The notes below the pieces were generated by a model, which saw only the letters and a program-made list of their open reading frames with translations, made no database searches and was not told the DNA's origin. This document shows positions 34,183-46,550 of a stretch of 64,000 nucleotides of DNA, piece by piece. The stretch covers positions 1,612,001-1,676,000 of the forward strand of contig NEEC01000009.1 of the NCBI GenBank assembly GCA_002189035.1. Reading direction: 5' to 3'. Both the position numbers and the translations under genes were made by a program. The first letter of the stretch is position 1, and each line of letters starts with the position of its first letter. The stretch is from Utricularia gibba (lineage: Eukaryota; Streptophyta; Magnoliopsida; Lamiales; Lentibulariaceae).

Positions 34183-37100
34183 ATGGAAGCGAAAGAGAAG
34201 GAGATTCTAGAATTAGTTGCGATGGATACGATGCAGGTGAATTGGGAAGCCCTGGACGCCCTCGTTATCGATTTCGCCAAGTCGGAGCGATTGATTGCCG
34301 ACTCGTCGCCGCCCTCGCCGTCATCTTCTTCCTCTTCGTCCTACCGGTGGCGGCGTCTGATTTGCCAGATTAGAAATTCAATCGAGTGCGGCGACATTGA
34401 TTCAGCCATCGAGCTTCTCCGCCTCCACGCTCCCGTCGTGCTTGATGATCGCCGCCTCCTCTTTTGCCTTCAGAAGCAGGTGTGTGCTCGCGGTTTTATT
34501 GGCTGTTTGATTTTGTTTCTGTTAGGAATCATTTATTATTTGTGGTTCTCGGGTGCTATTGCAGAAATTTATCGAGCTTTTGAGGAAGGGAACTGATGAG
34601 GATCGGGATTCTGCCATCAAGTGCGCGCGTACGTCTCTTGCGGCCTGTGCATTGGATGCATATCCAGTAAGTTTTGGTTTTTGTTTAGTGGCGTTGATAT
34701 TAATGTATGGATGGGATTATTGAATGCTTAACTCGATGAATTTTAATCTTTCCGTGCGTTTAGTTAATGATAAGTCCCCTTATTTGTTACCTTTTTTTCT
34801 GATCAAGGAAGCATATGAGGAATTTAAGCATGTTCTCCTTGCCTTCATCTACGATAAAGATGACGAGATCTCTCCTGTGGCAAAGGAGGTAACCTGACAG
34901 ATGCCCCTATTTTGCACAAGTCTTTTCTCTTTGACGCATACCATTTTTAGCAAAATATGTCTCAATTGTCTGTCGTTTCTTCAAAATGTTTATGAACATA
35001 AATTATAGTTGATTGTCTGGGTGATAGACTGAAAAATCCGCAATTCATCGTTGCATGTCGATTGGTTGTTTCCCTGGTCTGCATGCTTGTTCCTTGACCT
35101 TGCGGGAAAATAGAACAACATGATGCGTGTAATTCAATTCCAAATCTGGGATTGATCCTTCTGACTATGCCATGAAATAAATGAGAATTATGATTGTGAT
35201 TACGTTGAAACTGTTGGCAGTTCATTGTTTATTTTATGCACGTTACAGTGGTGTGCGAAAAGGAGATATGAAATCGCAGCGCTGCTATCTTCTGTTCTTA
35301 GATCGCAGTTACATGCATATGATCCTATATTTTCAATGACTTTGAGATATCTGATCAGGTATGCCCAGCTTTTAATTGTTTTTTTTTTTTTTTCTATTCT
35401 TTCACGCCCCTAAATGCAAGCTTACTTACATTGGTGCCACATGTATTGCAGTCAGTGGCTTTAATGGCGCTTTTCTCATTTCTAATTGTATGTAAAATTA
35501 TTTGTTGTTATCTAATGGCCATTCATTTTGTAGCATACACAAGGGGTTCTGCCTTCGTCAAGGTGCCTCATCACCCATAAGTGATCTTACAGAGAGATTG
35601 CTCCTCGAGGAACGTGACCCCCTCCAACACTACAAGAAAGTTCGTTTGAAGCCCCACCGTTTGATGAGGTATTTGCCAAAAATTCATTCTTGGGTCAATT
35701 GTTTTTGTCACATTACTTCTGACGTTGGTCTTGCACCTTCGCTCTGTTGACTTGTTAAGAATCTCTTCGGGGTATATCATTATATGCATTAGTGTTCCTT
35801 TTATTACAGGTGGATATACAAGCGCTTGCTCATGCGGTTGAACTTACTAGACAGGGTGCAGTGGATAGTTTGAGGTTTGCGAAGGGTGATCTTTTCACGG
35901 CATTTCAGGTTTATGTTTTGATCTTTTATATGAGAATTGTGTGGCACCGTCAAAAAATTGGGTAGCAATTGCTTGGAAAAATTAACTGTTCTTCAAGGGA
36001 GTCCTATCCAAGCTCCTGACTGTATACCCTCCCCTCTTTTCTGCATTTTGCTTGTTGCAGAATGAATTATGCCGACTAAGGCTTGATATTTCAGTCCTTG
36101 ATGAACTTGTGCATGAGTATTGCATTTTTAGGGGTATTTTGGATACTCTTCATTCTCAGGAAGGTTAGTGTTTCTTCACTCTCCATTTCTTTCTAGTCAT
36201 AGTCATTGAGTTTTCATCCTTTATCTTATTCTGATTTTTCGTTTTCTTTCTCCATACGATCTGGAATGGCAGTGGATCAACTGAACCAAGGCAGTAGCAT
36301 GTCACCAAATTCAACATTTGTTTCTGAAAATGAATTATCTGTAAACGGTGCTAAGGTGGAATGCTTTCAAAATAACATTGATCTGGTGATGTCTGATCAA
36401 CATGTTGAAATTGAGGAGCGGTATCCCTGTGATGCGTCTGCTCTGAGTGAAGACTGTAGCACCAGCAGAACTTGTCAAAGTGCAGACAGCAAAGTTGTAC
36501 AAAGAGGCAGAAATCCTGTCCCTTCTGAGAGGGGCAAGCGCAAAAGATGGAGAGGAAGGGATGGGGACCTAGAAACTAGTTCAGAAGTTGTTGCTGGAAG
36601 TTGTACCCATGAGCAGAGTGCTAATGCATTTTCTGGTAGTGCAAACATGGTAATCAATTTACTAATTCTGTGTGTCTTGTTAATTATTCTAAAGTGAAGT
36701 TTCTCAGCTACTCTACAGCTGCAGAGTTTTAAAAAGTCACTCCTCATCGACAATCTAAGTCAAAAGCTAGACAAATTTGAGATTGTTCTGGAGATGAACG
36801 AATTAGTAAGGAAGGGAATGGCAGCAGAGGTCTTTGAAGAAATTAACTCTCTGGATCCGGAGTTTTTTGATCTGAACCCATTGTTGCTGTTTCAGCTGAA
36901 ACAAGTATGCACCTTCTCCTCGCCAACTTTATCTTTCAATCATGTGGGGTTTTCTTTGCTATTCTTGACATTTCAAATATGTTTTGATTGGTATATTTAC
37001 TCTGCAGGCTGAATTTTTTAAGCATGTAAATTCTGGTGACCAAGCATCTGCATTGAAGGTTGCATCATTGCATTTGGGTCCTCTGGCAGCTAAAGATCCT

Positions 37101-38099
37101 GCCTTCCTTAAACCTTTAAAAGAGACCTTACTGGTTTTTCTCAGACCCATCGAGGAACCAATTAGCAAACGCTTGTCCTTTGATGCTCTGGCAACTTCAC
37201 TCCAGGTTACATTCTGTAATGAATGCACGCACTATTCGTCACCACTTCTCTGCCTCGCGCCTCTATGTTTTCTGTTCATTAACTGATTGGAACAACTCCT
37301 TTAACCAAGTAAATACAATTGTATTGTAGAAGTAAGTCGGTTAGCACATTGTCCATGGGACCTTGGGGGCATTTTTTATATTAGGCATTTTCGTAGCATG
37401 TTTTAGTTAATGCCCACTCGTTTAATATAGGAGTTTTATGGTATGAAAAGAAAGCTTCAGATTTTAGTTTTTGGAGTATTCCAATAGGTTTGTTCGTACA
37501 TTTTGTTCTGTTCGAGACAGATGTGTTTAAAAGAAGTTTCTTCTGGTGTAAAGGTTGCTGTTGGCCGAAGGCTGGGTATCGAGGAGCCCCAGCTAATGAA
37601 GATAATTAGGGCAACTCTCCACTCACATACTGAATGGTTCAAACTTCAGATGTGTAAAGACCAGTTTGAAGGTTTACTATGGATCAGTTCCCTGAAACAA
37701 CCTGGCAGCCCTGTGATCGGGGATCCTTCATCCAAATCCGCAAACGGTACATGCACTCAAGTTTCATCATTGGTCACAATGTCCTCCAGCAATACGAGGA
37801 TACCAGAAAATGGCAACTCCAATGAAACATCGTCTGCTGATATTGGATGTGACGAAAATGCAATTCTCAAGGTTATGGTAAGTTCCCTCACTTTGTTGTT
37901 TGTTACCATAGAAAAATAAAAACAAGTTCTTTTGTTGTCACATTTTTGTTTATTCTTTGAATCACTTTTTAGAAAGAAATGACCATGCTGTTTCTCTGAA
38001 TTTCAGGAATTTCTCGCCTTGCCCAGAGCTGATGCTATTCATCTTCTCGCTCAGTATAATGGGAATGCAGAAACCGTTATTCAGCAAATATTCGCTTGA
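34183..38099 (+). CDS. CTLH/CRA-domain protein (RanBPM-related, At5g66810-like), one-base frame break
   Basis: Twelve exons: 34183..34479, 34565..34666, 34808..34888, 35249..35358, 35534..35668, 35810..35908, 36061..36163, 36273..36649, 36719..36904, 37008..37205, 37521 (or 37554)..37877, 38007..38099. About 712 aa. An N-terminal CTLH-like helix pair (RRLICQIRNSIECGDIDSAI ... FCLQKQKFIELLRKG) leads into a CRA-type region; after a charged, disordered exon (KRKRWRGRDGD) a second CTLH-like segment follows (VRKGMAAEVFEEINSLDPEF, LFQLKQAEFFKHVNSGD). The end (DAIHLLAQYNGNAETVIQQI) is UBA-like. Exon 5 loses frame at the C5 run 35618-35622: beyond it, QESSFEAPPFDE appears only in the next frame, and one extra base also fixes the phase into exon 6. 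CTLH/CRA proteins build GID/CTLH ubiquitin-ligase scaffolds; the role here is inferred. Confidence 0.87.
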
Positions 38100-38301
38100 T
38101 TCACCTCTGAATTGCAGTTGGTAATCTTAGTAAACGTCTCTCTCTTTCTTCAAAGTACATAGTTACGTACCACCGGCAAAGGTTTGTAAATTTATTCATT
38201 CAGATGCCCTCTTGGTGCATGTAATTTGTGGGATGTTGCACGAATGACTGGAACTAGTTACCTAAAAGAGAGTTAACAGGTATCTCATTGTTCTATCATG
38301 C

Positions 38302-38460
38302 TTAGGGAGGAACCCGAGCAAAAGATCCAGTATCAGTTTTTTTTGCAGGGTGTCCTTGGGACTCTGGGGAGCGAACTACGGATACACTAGGAGAGGAGAC
38401 CACTGTGGACCGTTTTCCAGCGTCGGAATTCAGGCGAAACGTGATGGATGATTGATGCAT
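38302..38460 (-). CDS. Small 52-codon ORF under a site II/telobox promoter
   Basis: ATG at 38460 opens 52 codons (MHQSSITFRLNSDAGKRSTV ... TGSFARVPP) ending at 38302. No family is recognised; the product is basic and Ser-rich, with no signal peptide or membrane segment. Support is indirect: upstream sequence holds an AAACCCTAA telobox and several site II motifs, and a donor-like GTAAGC near 38505 hints at a 5' intron. It lies antisense to and about 200 bp beyond the CTLH gene stop, so it could also be part of that gene's 3' UTR on the other strand. Confidence 0.35.
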   Translation of the reverse strand: MHQSSITFRLNSDAGKRSTVVSSPSVSVVRSPESQGHPAKKTDTGSFARVPP

Positions 38461-38516
38461 CGCACCCCTTGAAATTATGGGAGTCGAAATTATCGAGTGC
38501 TTACCGTAGGGTTTGT

Positions 38517-38645
38517 AAACCCTAATCCCTCTCGGCCCGCGCGAAAAGTACAACCGCACGTGCTTTTTAGGTTCCGGTTCGGGCCTATACAGGGTAGAAA
38601 AAAAAATCGCATATGGGCCTGGGTATACACTTTAAAACAGCCCAA
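38517..38645 (-). promoter_or_regulatory. Telobox plus site II promoter motifs
   Basis: AAACCCTAA at 38517-38525, GGGCC at 38580-38585, TGGGCC at 38614-38619 and GCCCA at 38640-38644. Telobox next to site II is the classic arrangement in promoters of plant translation and ribosome-biogenesis genes, with the telobox near the 5' UTR. The orientation suits a minus-strand transcript starting near 38540. Confidence 0.5.
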
Positions 38646-41457
38646 ACTCACTTTATGCGGCCCGGACAAGTATGGCTGTGTGCCTAGGATGCCCAGGCCA
38701 TAGCAGCGAGCCCCGACCTCCAGCTGACCCGAACTCCATAGAAGCAGGCCCTAGGCCTCCCAGAGATTTCTATAGTAAGTTTCAGGGTTACGGGCCTAGT
38801 CCATGGACATGGTAAGCAGCATGTCGTCGAGGCTAAATACATATTGCCAGTTTTTTTAATGAGATGAAGACTGTTTATTAGATTTATTAATGTCGAAAAA
38901 TCACACTTATTAAGCAACATATTTTCTAATACATGTGTAACTCATAGTTTGAAAATCACATGTAAAATTTGTATTAAATATATTTTTAATTTTAATTATT
39001 TAACATAAACATAAAAAATAGTACGATCCACCTAATGGAATCTAGTTAAATATAAGAAAAAATTTCATTATCACCAAATTGCAACTCCCTAGAACAACCA
39101 CTGCCATAAAAGATTTCTTCGTGCATGCATCGCCAGAAGCATAAACAAACCAAACCATGAGCTCATTTACTGAGAATCTAAACGTACCATCGGCTGAAAG
39201 AGGCTGCATTTATTGCAACAAACCGCTTTTGCGTGAATGCATCCAGCTCATGTTGCGGTACATCTGCCTTTTAAAGAATATGAAGTACTGAAATCACAAA
39301 AACTGATGATTTCACAGTCGAGTAATTGCGCTTGCCGCAAACTTAACCAGCCAACATGAAAGTCGAAATTCAGATTAAAATTCCGCGTTATAGGCCGTTC
39401 TTACCTGCTCATATCCAAGAGTGCCCTGTATATAAAGCCCACTAAAAAACCGGAGAACATGCATCCCCTCTAGCTTCCGAGCTTGAAACCTCTTCAAGAT
39501 CAGCTTGCCATATCTCTATCTCTATCTTTTCAAACCTTTCAGTAAACCAAGATGACTGTAATATGATCTGAGGCCATCATTGGGAGTTCCTAATCCAAAG
39601 CGGGTTCAAGGAACACCGCTGACCGGAAATATTTACATCGGATGTAAGTCGATGGCACGACGGAATGCTCCTCCTTACACCTGCACAGAGAAATGAAAGA
39701 GATGGTGCCGGGGAAGAGAAGGGTGACATGCGATTAAAAATGAAACGAAGATTGAACTGACTGTGCTGGAGATGAAGCTAAGGGGTCATAATATGACCAG
39801 GCGTGTCCCAAATACGCAAAACCCGGAAGGCACATAAATCTACCTACACTCTGCACTAAGGATATATAAGTGCATACACAAACTAGCCCATCAACCAGAG
39901 TATACCTTCTCAGATCCCCCAGAAAAAGTAGTCATGCGCATCTGCTCCAGTTTGCTTTAAAACAGTCGAACAGTTTACACCTGCGCAATGCTAACAAATA
40001 CAGAAGTTACAAAATAAGGCTATCTCGGTTTCATGCTAGTATCATACGAAAGGTCAGGTACCACATGCAGTTACAGAATGATAATTAGGCCGGATAAGTT
40101 GGCGGCTAAGGCATAAAATGAATGAAAATCTATTTGAAAAACAAAGTATATTGCATTAAAGTGTTCCAGGCTATGGTGGCTTTCCTTCCGAATAGCTGAT
40201 TAACAAGAATATACATGAATCGAGATGGAAATATTCACTTTACATCATCAGCATCATTTAGAACATAATCAGCGCTTCCAGCACTAGGATTAGTCGCATT
40301 TCCATTTGTTCTAATGTAACTCCGATCTATCCAAGTTTGAGGAAAATGAACTAAATCATCCTGAATCTCGAACAACAATCTGTAACAACTCTGAGTCAAC
40401 AACGAAAAAAAAACACACACGCGCGCGTGGAATAAAGTGTAGCAGCACATCTGAGAATCAAGATCAACAATTCCACCCAGCGTGCAGACTCCTATTCGAA
40501 GCAGACAATCAAACTCACTACTTAACTGATCCTAAATGACGAGACATACGAATTAGGCCAGGGTGATGCCCCGATCTGACCGCTAAACTTAACTGATGGA
40601 TATCAGGCGGAGCTTACGGCGGAGAGTGAGAAGTTCCGCACCAGTTGCGGCGAGCGAGGGCTTGTAGAGATTCGTTCGTCTGTACGCATTGGCAACTTCA
40701 ATATCACTGGCTCGTGGAAAATCCACAACGAGAACAGCCTGGAGCCCACACATTTTTAAACCGGCCCGCGAAATTGAAAACGAGTCATCGAAAAAAACGT
40801 GATTAAAATAAACAACTAAATCATTTATTCCTAGTTTTTGGCTCGTCGGTTAACTCTTTTTTCCTAATAAAAATGAGGTATTTAAAATACAAAATAAAAA
40901 ATGAAAATAACCATAATACTCTTACATTTGAAAACCCTAAATTCACGTAAATTGAAGTCAAAAGAACTAATTTTTATCATTTTAGTTATCAAGTAATAAA
41001 TGTAATTGAGGTATTAATATGGAATTTCAAATGCCACGTAATTATTTCAAATGGTTTTTAAAATATAAGAATAGGAAATTGGTAATTAGCGTAATTTATG
41101 TCAAATAAAAAGGAGTAATCAGCGTTTTCACGAAACTTTTTTCAAGCGGTTAGAGTTCCGAAGTCGGACGGGGGAGATGGCGAGAAAGTCTGACACTTGA
41201 AGTAGCAGAAGAAGAACGGGGATCCTTCTTTCTGCGTGTATACGGTAGCATTCATTCGCATCGAAGGAGTTAGCTGGAATCTCAAATCCCTAAAAGAGAA
41301 AAGACGCAAACCTACTTCCCTTGGGTATAGGGAATCGTTTTTCTGGCATTCTGTTCAAGACTTACGCTGTCAGGTGTTACCAACAGATTTGATTATGATT
41401 AATTGAAGAAGAAGTCTTGTTCTGGAGAAGACCCATTTGGATTTTTCCCGTTTTGTC
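38646..41457. other. Long intergenic region, one uncertain small gene inside
   Basis: Mostly unremarkable, AT-rich at 38930-39060 and 40850-41130. Open frames at 39870-40088 and similar have no support. A possible small minus-strand gene at 40235-40753 is listed separately. 41150-41457 is probably the promoter and 5' UTR of the sulfotransferase-like gene. Confidence 0.35.
40235..40753 (-). CDS. Possible small unrecognised gene
   Basis: Three coding-like stretches lie in order on the minus strand. ATG 40753 opens MCGLQAVLVVDFPRASDIEV followed by ANAYRRTNLYKPSLAATGAE and a GTAAGC donor after 40618. Then, near 40450-40530, there is SSEFDCLLRIGVCTLGGIVD. After an acceptor (TTACAG at 40386-40391) comes LLFEIQDDLVHFPQTWIDRS to a stop at 40235. 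Codon composition looks real, but I could not join the first two pieces in phase, and no family is recognised. If unspliced, the first piece is a 54-aa ORF. The gap between pieces two and three holds a CA/CG simple repeat. Confidence 0.3.
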
Positions 41458-43386
41458 ATGGGAGGCGTAACGGTCGAGGATATCTGCATCTTTAACAAGG
41501 TGACGCTTCTTGATTCGTTTGGGAGATTGGATGTTTAACGTGTGAGAGCGAAAGAAGTAGGGTTTATAGTTCTGTGTGAACCCCATTCCTGTATTTTGAA
41601 TTTTGTTTAGCGGGTGAGAGCGAAGGAACTAAGGATTGAATTTTTCTTGTTCTCCTTTATAGTTTAGTGTGAATACCATTCCTGCATTTTGAATTCCGCG
41701 TTTTCCTGTTTCGATTCCGTGAATTTTCCTTCTGGGAATGGCTAGTCTTTTTTAAAATCTAATCTGCTTGGCATCAAATTGGAATATTTTCTGCTCTTCT
41801 TTTTCTTTTCCTGTCTTTTCTTTCTGGTTTTCCGATTTCCTTTAGATAAGCTGTGTATATTGCATTCTAGTCTCTTGTGAAGATGAACTCTCATAGCCAA
41901 GTTTACTGCTTTTTCTTACACATTGGGATGATACTTTGCTCGTGAGGGGTGATGGGGCTTTTCTTCATTTCTGATGGATATTGTTCTTGTGCTCCGTTTT
42001 TTTTTTTATTGTAATGATTTTTGAATTGTTCTACTAACTTGAATGCAGGATGCTATAATTATTAAGCCTCCTATGAAACCTCCTGCATCTAGGAGAATAT
42101 TATTTCTAGTGATTGCATTGCTTTCGGGTGTTTATATCTTCTCGGTTTGTCTGAAGCAAACCAACTTTCAGACAAGCTCAGAATTCCTAAATGTTGAATC
42201 TCATTCAAAACGTTGTAACGACTACAGCATTGATAGATCCCAAACTCCATTCTTGCACTATCCAAAACCCGCAACATTTAACAGGTCTATAGCTAGAAAT
42301 GTGTTTCACAAAGTCAATTTGATGCACCTCCTTGTGTATCAATCAGTCAACTGTGTTGTTTATTTGTTTCTAGGGCTGAATGTGAGTGCAATCCTGTACG
42401 ACTTTTTGCTATTGTCTCAATGCAAAGATCAGGGAGCGGATGGTTTGAAACTTTGTTGAATAGCCATACAAATGTTAGCTCCAACGGGGAGATATTCGCA
42501 GTCACAGGGCGGAGAAGCAATGCCTCATCAATCTTCACAACACTTGATCAAGTTTACAACTTGGACTGGTTTTCTAGTGCTTCGAAGAACCACTGCTCCG
42601 CAGCTGTAGGCTTCAAATGGATGCTGAATCAGGTTTCTTGTCAGCATATTTTGTGGGCTTCATATGCCTGTAATTCTCCGGTTAAGTATTTACATGCCTT
42701 GATGCTCTTCAGGGAATTATGGAGTATCACAACGAAATTGTTGACTACTTCAATAGAAAAGGTGTTGCAGTTGTCTTCCTCTTCCGCAGAAATCTACTTC
42801 GACGAATGGTATCAGTGCTTGCTAATTCTTATGATCGATATGCAAAACTTCTCAATGGGACACACAAGTCCCACGTTCACTCTCCTGAAGAGGTGCTTTC
42901 TGTTTCTGTGATTCAGCTCGCATCAGCTTCTAAAGCATCAGAAGCAAACTTTTTGATTTCATGTTATTGGCATTCTTTGCAGGCTGAAACTCTTGCTAGT
43001 TATAAACCCAAAATCGACCCAAAAACTCTAGTGACAGATCTTGAGAGCATGGAGAAGATTATTTCTCAGGCTCTGGAGTACTTCAGGAGTACCAGGCACA
43101 TGATCCTTTACTATGAGGATCTTGTGAAGCACAGAACAGTAAGTTCCCAAAACAATAAACAACTTTGCAGTGAATTTACTCACGATTTACGTGTCTCCAA
43201 CTTTGCTGCCAGAAACTAGATGATGTTCAGAACTTTTTGGGCCTACCATTGATGCCGTTGACGAGCAAGCAAGTGAAGATACACAAAGGACCCTTGAGAG
43301 AACATATCATGAATTGGGACGAAGTCAGTGACTCTCTCAGTGGAACCACTTATGAAGGCCTGTTTGACACTGACTACAGCAATTAG
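41458..43386 (+). CDS. Type II membrane sulfotransferase-like P-loop protein (NodH-like, At2g15730-like)
   Basis: Six exons, 41458..41499, 42049..42284, 42374..42632, 42713..42892, 42983..43138, 43213..43386; phases agree, 348 aa. A single transmembrane anchor (RILFLVIALLSGVYIFSVCL) near residues 30-50 follows a short cytosolic tail, giving a type II, probably Golgi, topology. The 5'-phosphosulfate loop reads IVSMQRSGSGWFETLLNSH and the 3'-phosphate site FLFRRNLLRRMVSVLAN, the two PAPS-binding motifs of sulfotransferases. The end GTTYEGLFDTDYSN matches plant nodulation-H-like proteins. The substrate is unknown. Confidence 0.87.
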
Positions 43387-44703
43387 AGCGTTTTTTTGGA
43401 GCTGCTGAAGATGGCTTTTCGAATCAATAAAGCAACCCAGTTGACTATCGTTAACTGATCCTTGTATCTCTACCATTCTTTTGTTGCTTGAGGACCTCTT
43501 TTGCTAACAGTGAGCAGAAGAATGTGTACAGAGCTTATACTAAAGCCTTTTGTAGGAATCAGGAAGGCGTTCACATGCCCCCTTGCTGCTTTAAGGTTCT
43601 ACATTCACTGCATCCTCTCCTGTCCCCCCATTCCATCACAATGCACCTCAGGAAACAAGGCTTTTTTGCTTGCTCTGCATTCACCATCCTCCTCATATCC
43701 AGCAACCACCATTTTGATGCTCGAAAATGCACGTACCACATGAAATCTGCTCACCACAGACAAAGCAATGGGTGGTTGGCACACCCAGAGGCCGCAGCGC
43801 AGCCCATGAAATCTCCTGGGGCGAAATAAGCAATAGCCTTACGACGTTTTTGTAAATTCCAAAAGTAGCACACATATTAAACAGAAACCAGGAATATTTG
43901 CAACAAAAGAACTCATCTCTCCTCTCCTCTGCGTAGGTGTGTGTGTGTGTGCGGGCGCGCGTCCCTCTCGCTACAGTTCACCTCGTTCATGGTCCATATG
44001 GACCACAACCATCAAAAAAGGACAGCAACTGAATGAGACAATACGATCGGCTTTTCCAGACAAAAGCTAGCTGGTGTTCCAGTTCCCTTCTCCAAACCTG
44101 TGAACACGAACCTTTTTCGCTTCTCCGACACCCTGTAAATCCTCAATAGCATCTCCATTCCGACCCCATGGATCCCTAGACTGCCCGCAGCATGGAATCC
44201 GGGAGGGATTAAGTGGAGCTTAAGTTAATCTCTTCTCCATTGGGTGGCTCTTGCCATGTTTCTGGATTTAATGCAGAGGCATCATTTGTTTGTGTGTACT
44301 CGAGATTTTGTTGAACAAGGACCACCGTTTTATGTTTCTTTCTTTCGTTATTTTTTTAAAAATAAAATACAACAAAACAGTTGTTAAAATATATTTTTTC
44401 TTAATTTTGTCGTTAAAATCGAACACGTGGCAGCGTTCTTTCTCCATTCGGAAGTTGCTCATCATTCCAAATTCGGAAGCGTGCAGTGCGAATTGATTGA
44501 ATACATTAATGTATTTTTTGGTATGATTTTAAATTGAATTTGATTAAAACTTTTATAAAAAAATATTATTATTATTATTAATGTTTAATATTTCTAATTT
44601 TTAATAGAAAATATTAAACCGAATACAAAAAAACATAGATCCGAATTGAATTTAATTTAAGTTTGGGGTTCAATATTGGATTTTAAAATATTAATATTTA
44701 TTA

Positions 44704-44886
44704 GAATAAACAATTTCATATCAATAAATTAAAATGAAATGATTAAATATATAAAAGATTATCAATCATTAGTAATCAATTAAGTTTGATTTTTTTTTAA
44801 ATATGATTTAGATTTATTATATATTTAAATTTCATTTATGTTTGCACGCAATTTATCGGATCTTTAATTTTGACATAGTATGAGAA
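44704..44886. repeat. Diverged direct repeat, copy 1
   Basis: About 180 bp AT-rich block sharing AATAAATTAAAnTnAAATGA, ATATATA, the core TTTTTTAAATATGATT and a CTTnAATTT end, in the same order, with 45070-45240. Possibly two copies of an old element or an old local duplication. Confidence 0.5.
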
Positions 44887-45069
44887 TATTTGCCTCGTGA
44901 CATGGTCAAAATGGGTTTCGAGTCTAAGTTTCAATTAAAAAACAACAAAAACTATGCATTAGGTCATGGTAACAAAAAATTAGATCAATTTATGATTTTA
45001 ATACTATTCATAATAAAATAAATAAATTTTAATTAGACCAAGATTAATTCCACTTGAATAAGGGTATTA

Positions 45070-45240
45070 AAATAAATAATTCAACATTGATAAATTAAAG
45101 TAAAATGATCAAATATATACAAATTTTTAGTAATTGAATAAACTCAACTTTTTTAAATATGATTCATGTTTTTTTGTATATTTGAATTTTAGATGTATTC
45201 ATAAGATCCTTAATTTCAAGTGTCCATAACTAGTGAGCAA
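45070..45240. repeat. Diverged direct repeat, copy 2
   Basis: Second copy of the block at 44704-44886, same orientation, about 370 bp start to start, with small indels. No terminal inverted repeats or target duplications could be fixed by eye. Confidence 0.5.
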
Positions 45241-46550
45241 AATGTACAAAATCATATACAATTTAGTGGTTTAGTGCGTTTTGTAGAAATTATTAGCCCA
45301 TGTATCTGGGGTCGGGTCGGGTTTGCATTTTGGCACTGATGGGTCAAAACTCATGGATCCGAGTGCGATGGAGTGGGCATTTATATAGAGTTTGATCGTG
45401 CGAACAAATTGAAATTGGGGTAGTTTCCTAGTCCAGGGATGTAATGGTGTGAAAGGTAAGAAAGGTAGAAACTCCCACAATAGAAAGCCAAGGTGCGTGC
45501 AAATTTGGATAGTTTCCCTTTAAATCTCTCACATCAGTCGCTGGGTTGGGTCCATGGCCAACACTTCCACCCTTTTTCACTGCGGGTCCATCCTACTCCT
45601 TCACAGTGACGCCTTGCCCACCGCAATTCATTCAGGTCTAGCACCACCTTTTATTCCATTCCATTCTGGTTCTGTTTGTTTAGAATCCCCCCTGAATCGG
45701 AATCCGAGTCCTCTACCTATGTTTTCTTGGGAAGTTTTCAAGATTGATTTGGTTCCGAAGTGGGATGGAGAAGGAGGGTGTTGATCACTGTGCTGGGAAT
45801 GATACATTGTGTGTGCCAGAAAACACTCCTCTTCAGTAATTAAGATCCGGGTGATTAAGCCTACATGAAATTTAATTGGAGGGAATTTTTTACCTCACAT
45901 GCAGTAGGAACTTGGAATGAATGTCTTTGACGTGCTCACCTACAACAAAGGCGACCAAGAAGGTGGTTGGGTGGGTACGCACGCTTCTTAAATCAAGATT
46001 CCGATGGTGTAAAAACCTTTTGGTGGGCAATGCTAGTCTCGTCACCCCCTGAGCTTAAATTGATGATTTAATGGTTTTTTATGAGAAACCCAGGCGTCTT
46101 TTGTTCGCATTTATCGATTTTCCAGGTATTTACATTTCCTTGGCCAGCGTGGAATGCTGTACCTGGTTCAGAACCAGTTTTTTTTATCAGTGCCTTTTGT
46201 AGTTTTCACGCTTCTCCAAAAACCCGTGTGGTTGCAGTAAGATAAATGAAGTTCTACTGATGGGTAGAAGAGTTTTAAATTAACCCCAGAAAGGTGTTTG
46301 CGTTTCTGTTTCTGTGAATCTTGTTACTTGTCTCTGTTTTCACTTCCCGCAGTCGCTTACTGGGGTGAAACGTCGTGATAGTAATGGGTAGTCATTCGTG
46401 TTACACTTCATTCTTGGAACACTTAGTCATTTGACATTCTGCTTGACACAACTTTGTGTTTTGTTTTTGTTTCCCCTGCAGATGATTGAAAGCTCTGCGA
46501 AAAAGGTGTGCCGCAGATCCTGACGATGCCGTCAACTACTGTTCCATCAA

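Larger units (their letters stand above)
43387..46550. other. AT-rich intergenic region
   Basis: 3.2 kb with no supported gene. 44300-45240 is extremely AT-rich and contains a diverged direct repeat (listed separately). 45540-46550 probably holds promoter and 5' UTR exons of the leucine-zipper gene; the open frame at 45554-45784 has an ATG but no family signature. Confidence 0.4.

Noticed and set aside
45554-45784. 76-codon plus-strand ORF with ATG
   Set aside because: No family signature; likely part of the 5' region of the leucine-zipper gene.
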